DNA of 64,000 nucleotides from Emcibacteraceae bacterium (GTDB lineage Bacteria > Pseudomonadota > Alphaproteobacteria > Sphingomonadales > Emcibacteraceae): NCBI GenBank assembly GCA_041396985.1, contig JAWKXO010000003.1, forward strand, positions 124,001-188,000, read 5' to 3'. Made by a program: the position numbers and the translations under genes. Under the pieces are notes generated by a model. That model saw only the letters and a program-made list of their open reading frames with translations. It did not search any database and had not been told where the DNA came from. This document shows positions 9,012 through 18,076 of this stretch, in pieces; the first letter of the stretch is position 1; the number at the start of each line of letters is the position of its first letter.

Positions 9012-9068
9012 TTAATTTCTCCATTATGTTGTTAGCGTACAGTTTATGTATAACCCAATAAACTTAAT

Positions 9069-11003
9069 TTATTGTTTATCCGGGGCAATAGACTCGGTGA
9101 CAAGTTTATTAATTGCGTCACTTAAATCAAGGGTTTCCTGATTATTTGAGCCAAGTCTTCTTACAGTAATTGTGTTATTTTCTGCCTCCCGGCCACCTGC
9201 AACGAATATTGCCGGTATTTTGGCGTGGGAATGTTCGCGGATTTTATAATTTATTTTCTCATTACGCAAATCAATTTCCGCTCTCAGGCCAGCGGCTTTC
9301 AATTTTTTGTAAACAGCCTGCACATAGTCGTCCTGTTCGGTGGTAATCCCTGCCACGACCACCTGTGTCGGGGCAAGCCACATTGGAAAACGACCGGCAT
9401 GGTTTTCTATTAGTATTCCGATAAACCGCTCAAACGAACCAAGTATGGCCCGGTGAAGCATAACGGGACGATGTTTGGCATTATCGGCGCCAATATAATT
9501 TGCATCGAGTCTTTCTGGCAAAACAAAGTCTACCTGCAAAGTTCCACATTGCCAGTCACGGCCAATGGCATCGGTCAGCACAAATTCAAGTTTTGGGCCG
9601 TAAAAAGCACCTTCGCCGGGGTTATGAGTATAGTCAAGTCCCACTTGCTCAACGGCGTCTATCAGGCACTTTTCTGCTTCGTCCCAGACGGCATCAGTGC
9701 CAGCCCGCATTGCTGGCCGATCCGAGAATTTGACTTTAACTTCTTCAAAGCCGAAATCTTTATACACTTCGAGAAGCATTTTGCAGAAAATTTCAGTTTC
9801 TTCTGTGATTTTTTCTTTTTCACAAAAAATATGGGCATCATCCTGTACGAAGGAGCGAACCCGCATCAGTCCATGCAATGCACCGGATGGTTCATAGCGG
9901 TGACAACTACCAAATTCTGCCAAACGCAATGGCAGGTCACGATAGCTGACAATGCCCTGATTGAAAACCTGTACATGGCAGGGACAATTCATGGGTTTCA
10001 GGGCAAAGATGCGTTCTTCTGATTCAGTTGTGTACATATGCTCGCGGAATTTTTCCCAATGTCCGCTTTGTTCCCAAAGCTTTCGGTCAACTAGCTTCGG
10101 GGTATTGATTTCACGGTACCCATACTCAATCTGTTTGCGGCGCATATAGGCTTCTATCTGGGTATAAATGGTCCAGCCATTTGGATGCCAGAATGGCATG
10201 CCTGCGGCTTCTTCCTGAAAATGAAACAGGCCCAGTTCGCGGCCCAGTTTTCTGTGGTCACGTTTTTCTGCTTCTTCAATTCGGGTAAGATATGCATTTA
10301 ATTCCTTTTTATTACGCCAGGCGGTGCCGTAAATACGTTGAAGCATTTCATTGTTGCTGTCGCCACGCCAATAGGCGCCTGCCACATTCATCAGTTTGAA
10401 AGTGTCATTACCAAGATATTTTGTTGAGGGCAGATGCGGGCCACGGCAAAGATCGATAAAATCGCCTTGTCTATAGAGAGTAATCGGTTCATCAGACGGA
10501 ATGCTGGCAATAATTTCCGCTTTATAGTCTTCGCCCATATCACGGAAAAATTTAACGGCTTCATCACGCGGCATTTCCGTACGGATAATTTCCTCGTCAC
10601 GCTCGACAATTTCTTTCATGCGCTGTTCAATGCGTTCCAGATCTTCCGGGGTAAAGGGCTTATCCCGCGCAAAGTCGTAATAAAAACCATTTTCGATAGC
10701 CGGGCCGATTGTGACCTGAGTATCCGGCCATATTTCCTTGACGGCCTCCGCAAGGATATGGGCGGCATCATGACGCAAAATTTCCAACGCTTCATCATCA
10801 CGATTTGTAATGATTGATACATCTGAATCTTTTTCAATTTCACGGGACAGATCCCATTGCTCGCCATTAACGACAATCACTAACGCCGCCTTGGCAAGGC
10901 CTGGGCCAATATCGTTGGCAAGCGTCATACCAGTCACCGGTCCATTATATTCACGGACGCTGCCATCAGGCAGGGTTAGGGCGACTTTATTTTTGCTACT
11001 CAT
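9069..11003 (-). CDS. thrS: Threonine-tRNA ligase
   Basis: Cytoplasmic class II synthetase of 644 residues, full length. A TGS domain (about 1-65), the editing domain with the HxxxH zinc/editing motif RHDAAHILAEAVKE (about 77-91), the catalytic core with MNCPCHVQVF and RYEPSGALHGLMRVRSFVQD, and the C-terminal anticodon domain with VVVAGITTEQDDYV are present. It starts at ATG 11003 and precedes infC by 57 bp, as in most bacteria. In E. coli ThrRS represses its own mRNA through a tRNA-like leader; the short 11004-11164 leader here shows no obvious equivalent. Confidence 0.98.
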   Translation of the reverse strand: MSSKNKVALTLPDGSVREYNGPVTGMTLANDIGPGLAKAALVIVVNGEQWDLSREIEKDSDVSIITNRDDEALEILRHDAAHILAEAVKEIWPDTQVTIGPAIENGFYYDFARDKPFTPEDLERIEQRMKEIVERDEEIIRTEMPRDEAVKFFRDMGEDYKAEIIASIPSDEPITLYRQGDFIDLCRGPHLPSTKYLGNDTFKLMNVAGAYWRGDSNNEMLQRIYGTAWRNKKELNAYLTRIEEAEKRDHRKLGRELGLFHFQEEAAGMPFWHPNGWTIYTQIEAYMRRKQIEYGYREINTPKLVDRKLWEQSGHWEKFREHMYTTESEERIFALKPMNCPCHVQVFNQGIVSYRDLPLRLAEFGSCHRYEPSGALHGLMRVRSFVQDDAHIFCEKEKITEETEIFCKMLLEVYKDFGFEEVKVKFSDRPAMRAGTDAVWDEAEKCLIDAVEQVGLDYTHNPGEGAFYGPKLEFVLTDAIGRDWQCGTLQVDFVLPERLDANYIGADNAKHRPVMLHRAILGSFERFIGILIENHAGRFPMWLAPTQVVVAGITTEQDDYVQAVYKKLKAAGLRAEIDLRNEKINYKIREHSHAKIPAIFVAGGREAENNTITVRRLGSNNQETLDLSDAINKLVTESIAPDKQ

Positions 11004-11164
11004 CAGGATCTCGTTATTAATCTTTAGTTATCTGGTTATTATGGTTGGAATTTATATCCTTTAAGTTTCAAGTCAAGTGAACAAACCTTAAAATTACGTA
11101 TTTCTTGGCCTTAATCGGCATTATTATGTTATCAGACAAAAAATAAACGGCATCGGATGATAAA

Positions 11165-11911
11165 ATGAGTGGAAATCCAACTTTTTTGATTGGACCTGAG
11201 AAAAGAAAAATAGCCTACCGCAAACGGAATGGGGGAAGCCCAACGGTTGTGTTCTGTGGTGGTTATATGTCTGATATGGAAGGCACAAAAGCCTTATTTC
11301 TGGAAGAAAGCTGTAAAGAACTTGGGTTAAGTTACGTCAGATTTGATTATTCCGGTCATGGTAGCTCGTCTGAAAAATTTGAAGACGGAACCATTGGCAA
11401 ATGGCGGGATGATGCATTATCAGTCATTGATCAGGTTACGAAAGGTTCCTTAATTATCGTTGGCTCAAGCATGGGGGGATGGATTGGACTGTTGGTTTCA
11501 CTTGCACGAAAGGAACGTATAAAAGCTTTCATTGGTATTGCATCAGCCCCGGATTTTACAAGAGAACTGATGTGGGATTGTTATTCTGACACTATAAAAG
11601 AAACCTTAAATAGAGACGGTATTTATCTTGAGCCTTCCGAATATAGTGACGAGCCCTATAAAGTATCATATGCCCTTATTCAGGAAGGGGATAAGCATCT
11701 TCTGTTGGATAAGCCAATTGAACTTGACTGTCCGGTACGCTTATTTCATGGTTTTAAGGATAATGACGTACCCTATGACTATTCGATGCGAATTGCCGAA
11801 AAACTAAAAAGTGATGATGTCACTATCAATTTCAGTAAGTCAGGGGACCACAGACTTTCTACGCCCGCTGATTTAAACCGATTGAAACAGGCATTAACTG
11901 AGTTTTGCTAA
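11165..11911 (+). CDS. Alpha/beta hydrolase, ABHD10-like
   Basis: A 248-residue cytosolic alpha/beta hydrolase without a signal peptide. The nucleophile elbow is G-S-S-M-G with Ser102. The likely acid is Asp199 or Asp201 in HGFKDNDVPYD, and the likely catalytic base is His229 in KSGDHRLS. The early blocks FCGGYMSDMEGTKA and RFDYSGHGSS resemble the ABHD10/BEM46-like thioesterase or esterase group common in alphaproteobacteria. The substrate cannot be read from sequence. It converges with the downstream SDR gene and their coding ends overlap by 18 bp. Confidence 0.85.
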   Translation: MSGNPTFLIGPEKRKIAYRKRNGGSPTVVFCGGYMSDMEGTKALFLEESCKELGLSYVRFDYSGHGSSSEKFEDGTIGKWRDDALSVIDQVTKGSLIIVGSSMGGWIGLLVSLARKERIKAFIGIASAPDFTRELMWDCYSDTIKETLNRDGIYLEPSEYSDEPYKVSYALIQEGDKHLLLDKPIELDCPVRLFHGFKDNDVPYDYSMRIAEKLKSDDVTINFSKSGDHRLSTPADLNRLKQALTEFC

Positions 11912-12727
11912 TATATCACGGTAGCCTTCCCTGAAACTTGGGAATTTTGGCCGCCAATCCAGGGCGTTTTTTACATATTCATTTTTAATGCGTTTATTAT
12001 CTCTATAAAAACTTCTTAATGCGGGGCTGATATCGGAATTTTCAAATAATTCACCTTCTATCGCGGGCAAGTGTAATTCCTGGCATATGAAATCAAGTAT
12101 ATCCGCCGTTGCGGCAGGGCAATCATCAGCAATATTATAAATTTCCTTTAGTGCGGGTTGGTCCATGGACTTAATAAGGGCGGAACATATATCATCCACA
12201 TGAACCCGTGAAAAAACATGGCCGGGTTTAATTATTTTTCTGGCAGTGCCGTTTCTGACAGCTTCAATCTGGTTACGGTCGCGACCATATATGCCGGCAA
12301 GTCTGAAAATATGGACAGGAAGGTCAAGTGAAAGCCACATTTTTTCGGCTTCAAGTCGGCTTTTCCCGCGCGGCCCGGTGGGGTGGAGTGGGGTTTGTTC
12401 ATCGACCCATTCGCCATGATAATCACCATAGACGCTGGTAGCGGATAAATATCCGATCCATTTCAAATTTGGCATGGTTTCTATATTTCTTTTGTGATGA
12501 AACAAAACGGGGTCAGAAACATTCTTGTCAGGTGGAATAGAAATCAGAAGATGCGTTACATGTTCCAGTATCTTGTCTGCATTTTGAAGTGGTTCATTCG
12601 TAATGAACTTATTTTCACCGGATCTTTGGCTGCCTGAATATTGCCATTTTGCTGGTGATAAACTACGGATCAGGTGATTTGCCGTATAGCCAAGTCCAAA
12701 GCAGAATAAGTTCATTTTCAGTGTCAT
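11894..12727 (-). CDS. NAD(P)-dependent SDR/epimerase-like protein (YeeZ-type)
   Basis: A 277-residue protein of the extended short-chain dehydrogenase superfamily. The nucleotide loop near the start is CFGLGYTANHL, slightly degenerate relative to GxxGxxG. LSATSVYGDYHGEWVDE carries the S-x-x-Y pattern, and later blocks are HIFRLAGIYGRDRN and HVDDICSALIKSM. It may start at Met5 (12715). Substrate and pathway are unknown. Its 3' end overlaps the convergent hydrolase gene by 18 bp, and its start lies about 80 bp from the divergent TPR protein gene. Confidence 0.8.
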   Translation of the reverse strand: MTLKMNLFCFGLGYTANHLIRSLSPAKWQYSGSQRSGENKFITNEPLQNADKILEHVTHLLISIPPDKNVSDPVLFHHKRNIETMPNLKWIGYLSATSVYGDYHGEWVDEQTPLHPTGPRGKSRLEAEKMWLSLDLPVHIFRLAGIYGRDRNQIEAVRNGTARKIIKPGHVFSRVHVDDICSALIKSMDQPALKEIYNIADDCPAATADILDFICQELHLPAIEGELFENSDISPALRSFYRDNKRIKNEYVKNALDWRPKFPSFREGYRDILAKLS

Positions 12728-12807
12728 TTTTTACGATTTGCTCTTTAAAGTGATTATAATTATACAGGTACGGGTAAATTACCAGCACGAAAGCAGGTTA
12801 AGTCAAT

Positions 12808-13602
12808 ATGGGTTCTATGATTAAAATAATTTTAGCTTTACTGGTGGTTCAGGTTGCTGCAGCCAATGCACAGGATACTTCAGAAGCGGCACAAGCAAAA
12901 AAATATCAGGAATGTCTGGCGAGTGTGGAGCATGACAGTAAAAATGCCCTGAGCGAAGCGCGTAAATGGTTTATCGAAGGGGGCGGTGTGGCGGCTCAAC
13001 ATTGTGAAGGGATGGCCCTTTATGAGCAGGAAAGGTTTTCCGAAGCGGCGCAGTTATTTGAGAATATAGTCGGAAAATTGCAGCGTAATGAAAGCGTCAA
13101 TGATTTTGCCAGTAAGAATAAAAAAAACCTGACCATTCAGCTTAATTATCTGGCCGGTTTAGCGTGGCATTCAGCAAAGGAATTTGACAAAGCATATAAT
13201 GATCTGACGGCCTCTATTAATGGTCTGGAAGAGAATTCTCCCCTGTCTTACGAAATTTTAATTGAGAGAGGACTGGTTCTGGCATCATCGGAAAATTATA
13301 AAGGGGCGATTGAGGATTATCAGCGGGCCCTTGAAATAAATCCGGAGAAGGTCGATGCTTTTTTATTAAGGGCTGAAGCTTTCCGTAAGTTAAGCGAGCA
13401 TCTGAAAGCACGGCTTGATTTAAACATGGCGCTGAGTATAGACCCCAATAATCCGGATGTATTATTTGAAAGCGGTGTAAATTACCGTATGCAACACCAT
13501 GATGAGAAAGCGTTAGTAGAGTGGAAAAAACTGATTGCCAAATATCCTGATAGTTATTGGCAAAAGCTGGCTGAAGATAATATCCGTCTCATTGGTCAAT
13601 AG
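12808..13602 (+). CDS. Exported TPR-repeat protein
   Basis: A 264-residue periplasmic protein with a signal peptide: hydrophobic IKIILALLVVQVAAANA, cleavage likely after ANA before QDT. The mature part is helical with tetratricopeptide-like units, clearest at YKGAIEDYQRALEINPEKVD and the next unit KARLDLNMALSIDPNNPDVL. A conserved Cys pair (ECLA and HCEG) might form a disulfide. TPR proteins scaffold protein complexes; no partner is evident here. Its stop directly abuts the stop of the convergent queG gene. Confidence 0.8.
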   Translation: MGSMIKIILALLVVQVAAANAQDTSEAAQAKKYQECLASVEHDSKNALSEARKWFIEGGGVAAQHCEGMALYEQERFSEAAQLFENIVGKLQRNESVNDFASKNKKNLTIQLNYLAGLAWHSAKEFDKAYNDLTASINGLEENSPLSYEILIERGLVLASSENYKGAIEDYQRALEINPEKVDAFLLRAEAFRKLSEHLKARLDLNMALSIDPNNPDVLFESGVNYRMQHHDEKALVEWKKLIAKYPDSYWQKLAEDNIRLIGQ

Positions 13603-14727
13603 TTATCCCCATTCTTTTAAAACATCTGGGTCATATTCCGATTTAGCATATTTATTTTTAATGTGAGCGAACTCTGTTTCTCCCGAAAGCATTTTTATGG
13701 CCCATATTGCCATGGCACGTATATGCGGGCTTTTTTCGGTTAATTTTTCTTCGAGCAGAGGTAAAAATGAACTGTTGCCACTATTCCCCATAGCAATAAG
13801 CACATTTCTGATAAAAAAATCTCTGCCAATTCTTTTAATAGGGGAACCTGAAAAAATTTCACGAAATGAGGGTTCATCGAGCTGTGCAAGTTCAATGAGT
13901 TTCGGATATTTAAGTTCTCCTCTTGGCAGGAGGGAAAATTCATTGGTTCTTATTGCATATTTATTCCACGGGCAAACAGACAGGCAGTCATCACATCCAT
14001 AAATCCGGTTTCCCATGGCGGCACGGAATTCTCTGTCAATATGGCCTTTATATTCTATTGTCAGGTAGGAAATACAGCGACGTGCGTCTAACTGGTAAGG
14101 CGCCGGAAAGGCGTTCGTCGGACAGATATCAAGACAGGACCGGCACGAACCACAATGATCCGGTTCGTTGCTATCTGGGTCTATTTTCAGTGTGGTGAAG
14201 ATGCTGCCAATAAATAGCCAGGATCCAAAATCCCGGCTCACCAGATTGGTGTGTTTTCCCTGCCAGCCAAGTCCGGCTTTTGCAGCCAATGGTTTTTCCA
14301 TCACCGGCGCCGTATCGACAAACACTTTTACCTCTGCCTGATATTTCTGGTGGATATGTCGGGCAATTTGTTTAAGGCGTTTCTTGACAACATCATGATA
14401 ATCCCGCCCACGGGCATAGACGGATATATTCCCGATATTTTTATTGGCCAGAAAATCAAGCGGGTTTTCACCCGGGCCGTAATTCATTCCCAACATAATG
14501 ATGGATTTGACCTCGGGCCATAATATAAGGGGCGATTTTCTGCGGTCTGCCTTTTCTTCCATCCATTTCATATCGCCGTGAAATGACTGCTTTAAAAAGC
14601 TGGTAAAATACCCGGCGTTTTCTTCAAGTCCGTAGGGATCAGTTATTTTTACAACGTCAAATCCTGTTTCAAGAGCGAATGATATTATGGCTGATTTTTT
14701 AGACTCTGGTTGTGAAGTTTCGCTCAT
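13603..14727 (-). CDS. queG: Epoxyqueuosine reductase
   Basis: Cobalamin-dependent iron-sulfur enzyme that carries out the last step of queuosine biosynthesis on tRNA. It has 374 residues. The active-site aspartate is in VDTAP (Asp138). The two [4Fe-4S] clusters are ligated by CGSCRSCLDIC (Cys192, 195, 198, 202) and CDDCLSVC (Cys245, 248, 252), plus probably Cys218. The C-terminal ~100 residues are a HEAT-like tail (IGRDFFIRNVLIAMGNSGN). A gst gene lies 17 bp upstream; gst-queG pairs recur in alphaproteobacteria. Confidence 0.96.
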   Translation of the reverse strand: MSETSQPESKKSAIISFALETGFDVVKITDPYGLEENAGYFTSFLKQSFHGDMKWMEEKADRRKSPLILWPEVKSIIMLGMNYGPGENPLDFLANKNIGNISVYARGRDYHDVVKKRLKQIARHIHQKYQAEVKVFVDTAPVMEKPLAAKAGLGWQGKHTNLVSRDFGSWLFIGSIFTTLKIDPDSNEPDHCGSCRSCLDICPTNAFPAPYQLDARRCISYLTIEYKGHIDREFRAAMGNRIYGCDDCLSVCPWNKYAIRTNEFSLLPRGELKYPKLIELAQLDEPSFREIFSGSPIKRIGRDFFIRNVLIAMGNSGNSSFLPLLEEKLTEKSPHIRAMAIWAIKMLSGETEFAHIKNKYAKSEYDPDVLKEWG

Positions 14728-14744
14728 TTCGGTTTCTTTAAACG

Positions 14745-15413
14745 TTAAAAGTCAGGATCACGGTAATATGATGCCGGGGTAAGTCCAGAAATGGTGTCCT
14801 TCAATATTTTCTGCATGCTTGGTCTTGATTTAATGCGGGCATACCATTCGCGGGCTTTTGGGTAATCATCCCACGGCACATCACCAAAATAGTCAACACA
14901 TGAAATTTGTGTTGCGGCAGAAATATCGGCATATGAAAAATCATTGCCGCCAAGCCAGTTCCTGCGATCAGTAAGATACTCAATATATTTAAGGTGGGGT
15001 TTTATGTTTTGAGCAGCAAACCTGATATTTGCAGCTTCCGTATTGCCTCTTTTTAAAAATATTTTCATCACTTTTTCATTGATGATCAGGTTGGTGACTT
15101 CGTCAAAAAATTTGACGTCAAACCATTCCACAAGACGTCTTACTTCGGCCCTGCATTTTGCATCAGTGCCCAGAAAACCAGGGTGATCATTAATTTCTTC
15201 CAGATATTCGGAAATTGCAGTTGTACCTGAAATGACAGCATCATCCTCTTCGATCAAAACAGGCACGGTACCGGCGGGATTTAACATAAGAAATTCATGG
15301 CGCCGCTTCCAGGGTAGTTCAAGGATCATTTCAAATTCAATTCCCTTTTCCAGCATGGCCATTCTTATTTTTCTTGAACCGGGAGAGAACCAATAATGAT
15401 ATAACTTAAGCAT
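14745..15413 (-). CDS. Glutathione S-transferase family protein
   Basis: A 222-residue soluble GST-fold protein. The thioredoxin-like N-domain begins LKLYHYWFSPGSRKIRMAM, has the cis-proline segment LNPAGTVPVL and the glutathione-contacting acidic/Ser stretch (SGTTAISEYLEE). The all-helical C-domain carries the conserved ..SYADISAATQIS.. helix. The active residue could be Ser10 or Tyr7. The physiological substrate is unknown. It probably shares an operon with queG, 17 bp downstream. Confidence 0.9.
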   Translation of the reverse strand: MLKLYHYWFSPGSRKIRMAMLEKGIEFEMILELPWKRRHEFLMLNPAGTVPVLIEEDDAVISGTTAISEYLEEINDHPGFLGTDAKCRAEVRRLVEWFDVKFFDEVTNLIINEKVMKIFLKRGNTEAANIRFAAQNIKPHLKYIEYLTDRRNWLGGNDFSYADISAATQISCVDYFGDVPWDDYPKAREWYARIKSRPSMQKILKDTISGLTPASYYRDPDF

Positions 15414-15533
15414 TTTTAAAATTTATCCTTGAAAAGTAAAAAGTCATCGTTAACAATAAGCCTATATACTAAAATGAAATTCATTGTTAGCGAATATAAA
15501 AAAATTGATCAGGTATTGAAATAGGTTTTATTG

Positions 15534-16151
15534 ATGGCATGCTGTGATCATGACATACACGAAAAAGATCTTAAAGTGGATGCTTTCCGCAATGCGTTGT
15601 GGATAGCATTTATTATTAATTTGACAATGTTTTTTATTGAATTTGGCACTGCCTTTTTTGCCAATTCTGTTTCGCTACAGGCTGACGCAATGGATTTTCT
15701 GTCTGATTCAATAACGTATGGCGTCACCCTTCTTGTTTTAGGAAGTTCACTTCGCATCAGGGCATCTGTTGCTCTCCTGAAGGGAGCAAGTATGGGTATT
15801 CTAGGCCTGTGGATTTTTGTTCGCACTGTTATGAATGCTCAGGACGCGGTGGTTCCCTTGGCAGGTGTAATGGGAACAGTTGGTCTTGTGGCTTTGGCCG
15901 CAAATGTGATCAGTGCGGTGCTCTTGTTCAAGTTCAGAGGCGGAGACAGCAACATGCGCTCAATCTGGCTTTGTTCAAGAAATGATGCAATTGGAAATAT
16001 TGCTATTGTTATTGCGGCTTCCGGGGTATTTGCAACCAATACCGGATGGCCTGATTTCATTGTGGCAGTGATGATGGCGGGACTTTCCAGTCTTGCCAGT
16101 TTTCAAATTATCAAACAGGCCATGTCGGAACTTAAAACGATAAATGGGTAA
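15534..16151 (+). CDS. CDF-like cation transporter, membrane part only
   Basis: About 205 residues with six predicted membrane helices and a short Cys/His-containing N-terminus (ACCDHDIHEKD). The helix II segment ANSVSLQADAMDFLSDSITY resembles the D-x-x-x-D metal-binding helix of cation diffusion facilitators, and helix V has CSRNDAIGNIAI in the corresponding place (N-D-A-I-G-N). The usual cytoplasmic C-terminal domain is absent. I take ATG 15534 rather than the TTG just before it. It is likely an efflux transporter for a divalent metal; which metal is not clear. Confidence 0.8.
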   Translation: MACCDHDIHEKDLKVDAFRNALWIAFIINLTMFFIEFGTAFFANSVSLQADAMDFLSDSITYGVTLLVLGSSLRIRASVALLKGASMGILGLWIFVRTVMNAQDAVVPLAGVMGTVGLVALAANVISAVLLFKFRGGDSNMRSIWLCSRNDAIGNIAIVIAASGVFATNTGWPDFIVAVMMAGLSSLASFQIIKQAMSELKTING

Positions 16152-16152
16152 A

Positions 16153-16386
16153 TCAGATTAATGACGCATCAGCGGCATTAGGCAGGTCCATTTCAAGAAT
16201 AGCCATTTGAAATGCGTAGGAAACTTCCCCTTCATCCTCATCGCGATAAATTAGTCCAATAAATTCACCGTTCAGATGGACTTCCATACTATCGTCTTCG
16301 GACTGGCTTTTTTCTAGGGTAAATTTATCACTGCCAAATTTATTATTAAGATATTTCCGGATGCGAAGAATTTCAGTACGTGTCAT
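16153..16386 (-). CDS. DUF3126 family small protein
   Basis: A 77-residue acidic protein of unknown function, matching the alphaproteobacterial DUF3126 family in length and pattern: N-terminal MTRTEILRIRKYLNNKFG, then strands around MEVHLNGEFIGLIYRDEDEG and VSYAFQMAILEMDL. It has no signal peptide. Its start overlaps the upstream secreted protein gene by 14 bp, so translation of the two is probably coupled. Its end converges with the cation transporter. Confidence 0.8.
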   Translation of the reverse strand: MTRTEILRIRKYLNNKFGSDKFTLEKSQSEDDSMEVHLNGEFIGLIYRDEDEGEVSYAFQMAILEMDLPNAADASLI

Positions 16387-16987
16387 TAGTATTCCTTAAA
16401 AGCGAGCCTAGCCTTTCAACATAGGGGGCTATAACGGGTATATTCCTGCTGTTAATATAATTTGGATCGTTTAGTAATGCTATAGATTTTTGTAGTTTGT
16501 TAATCAGATATTGTTTTTGTTCGATGCTTATAAATTGGTTTTTTTTCAGATTTTCCAGATCGTCAGTTAATGTGTCTTTTAGCTTATTTAAATCTGGTGA
16601 AGATTGATTAGGAGGATTTTTTAACTGAAATGCTGAATAAGCCATCATCACTCTATCGCCAACGCTGGCCCATTCTTCCGGATTATTAAAACCGACACTT
16701 TTTATAATTTTTAAGAAATCCTCATATGTCGGAAGATTTCTGATTTCCTCGAGGCTATCTGTCAACGGCGTCATGCTGAATGATGATATTTCATCTTGCC
16801 CGGGAAGGGTCTTTTGCTCTTCGCCAAGATTCTTTTCATATGTTTCAGCAAGTTGACGAATTTGAGGCATTGCATTCAAATATTTTTCAATTTCGTCCTT
16901 ATTTAATACATTTTGAGCATTTGCATGGGTAATATTTAAAAAAAATAAAGCAAATATAAGTATCTGTTGTAAGAGTGGCTTCTTCAT
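16373..16987 (-). CDS. Exported helical protein of unknown function
   Basis: I do not recognise this 204-residue protein. A signal peptide (LLQQILIFALFFLNITHANA) precedes QNVLN. The mature region is helix-rich: EIEKYLNAMPQIRQLAETYEK, a central VMMAYSAFQLK helix, and KQYLINKLQKSIALL followed by APYVERLGSLL. There are no cysteines in the mature part. It is translationally coupled to the DUF3126 gene (14-bp overlap). A periplasmic location is inferred. Confidence 0.65.
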   Translation of the reverse strand: MKKPLLQQILIFALFFLNITHANAQNVLNKDEIEKYLNAMPQIRQLAETYEKNLGEEQKTLPGQDEISSFSMTPLTDSLEEIRNLPTYEDFLKIIKSVGFNNPEEWASVGDRVMMAYSAFQLKNPPNQSSPDLNKLKDTLTDDLENLKKNQFISIEQKQYLINKLQKSIALLNDPNYINSRNIPVIAPYVERLGSLLRNTNDTY

Positions 16988-17275
16988 TGATTTCCTTGAG
17001 AAAAACTATTAAAATCAATAAGTTACATTAATAACAATAATGAAATTAAGGTTAATATTTCTTAACAATATCGGCAGTTCCAGCCCAAAAGTCAATAAAC
17101 ATGGCAGTCAAATAATAGATAAAATTTTATCTTTAAGCTTCAGTTTACCATTTTTCACTATAGTCCATAAGTGCAAATGGGGTTTCCGTCAGAATATGAG
17201 TATCCTTTAAGCAACTGCGGAAGGTCTAAAATTAAAATTTGATATAAATAGTAGCACAGATTTTAGGAGTAAAAA

Positions 17276-17656
17276 ATGGGCAAATTGAGTTTAGTGAAAT
17301 TAATGGCATCAATTATGGTTGCTGCCGGTATAACGATTGCGGGTTTTGTGACTTCTGCTAATGCACAGGATATTAGCGGCTGGCAGCATGAAGTAAGTGA
17401 GGCAATTGCAAAAAAGCAGTCTTATCCTCGTGCAGCACTCAGGAAAGAGTTGGAAGGTAAAGCAACTGTTGAAATTAACGTAGACCGTGAGGGCAATATT
17501 GTTGCTCACACTCTTAAATCTTCAACAGGATCTGATATTTTGGATAGAGAAATTCCAAAACTATTAAATCGAGCAAGCCCTCTCCCTGCCCCACCAGCAG
17601 GTGCAGCTGACAGCCAACTTACCATGACAGTACCATTAGCATGGGTACTTGAATAA
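17276..17656 (+). CDS. Small secreted TonB C-terminal-domain protein, copy 1
   Basis: A 126-residue protein with a signal peptide (cleavage likely after SANA) and a single TonB-C fold: YPRAALRKELEGKATVEINV, VDREGNIVAH, then DILDREIPKLLNRASPLP and a C-terminal PLAWVLE strand. It lacks the membrane anchor and Pro-rich spacer of true TonB, so it is probably a freestanding periplasmic domain. A TAGGAG ribosome-binding site precedes the ATG. It closely resembles the next gene and looks like a tandem duplicate. It ends at a clear terminator. Confidence 0.85.
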   Translation: MGKLSLVKLMASIMVAAGITIAGFVTSANAQDISGWQHEVSEAIAKKQSYPRAALRKELEGKATVEINVDREGNIVAHTLKSSTGSDILDREIPKLLNRASPLPAPPAGAADSQLTMTVPLAWVLE

Positions 17657-17684
17657 CTGCAATTACAGATTAATCTGAACATTT

Positions 17685-17713
17685 AAGGCCCTGAATTTTT
17701 CAGGGCCTTTTTT
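17685..17713 (+). terminator. Terminator after TonB-C copy 1
   Basis: AAGGCCCTGA and TCAGGGCCTT form a 10-bp stem around a short T-rich loop, followed by a T run. It isolates copy 1 from copy 2, so each has its own transcript. Confidence 0.9.
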
Positions 17714-18076
17714 GTTTTTTCACGAAAAACATTTCAATCGACAGCCTGCTTCATTTTTTTTATATAAAAAAACGATTTTTTTTGTTTTTTTTTCATTGCT
17801 TGAAATTTGAAAATTTTTGGTTTGTTTCTAGCGTATAATTTATGGGAATTATGTTATAATTCAATATATTAATGATATATCATAACATTCTAATATTTTT
17901 ATGTACCTTATTGAAAGATAATAGCTTTTTTAATTAAAAGTGTTTTTTTTAACATATAAAATTTATTTCTTAAGCATTTGTACACCTTTTAAATTTAAAA
18001 ACCAAATTATGGATTATCCAGAAGGGTAAAACAATTTTTGTAAACATTAAGTTTAATATTATGGAGACTAAATTAA
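17714..18076. other. Very AT-rich gap between the TonB-C twins
   Basis: This 363-bp stretch contains no plausible gene. It is dominated by long T and A tracts (for example near 17775-17820) with several TATAAT-like words. It presumably holds the promoter of the second TonB-C gene, whose ribosome-binding site GGAG lies just before the ATG at 18077. No conserved RNA structure was recognised. Confidence 0.5.

Noticed and set aside
9453..10022. 189-codon open frame opposite thrS
   Set aside because: Antisense to a conserved thrS core, rich in Phe/Ile/Cys as expected for a shadow frame, with no ribosome-binding site.
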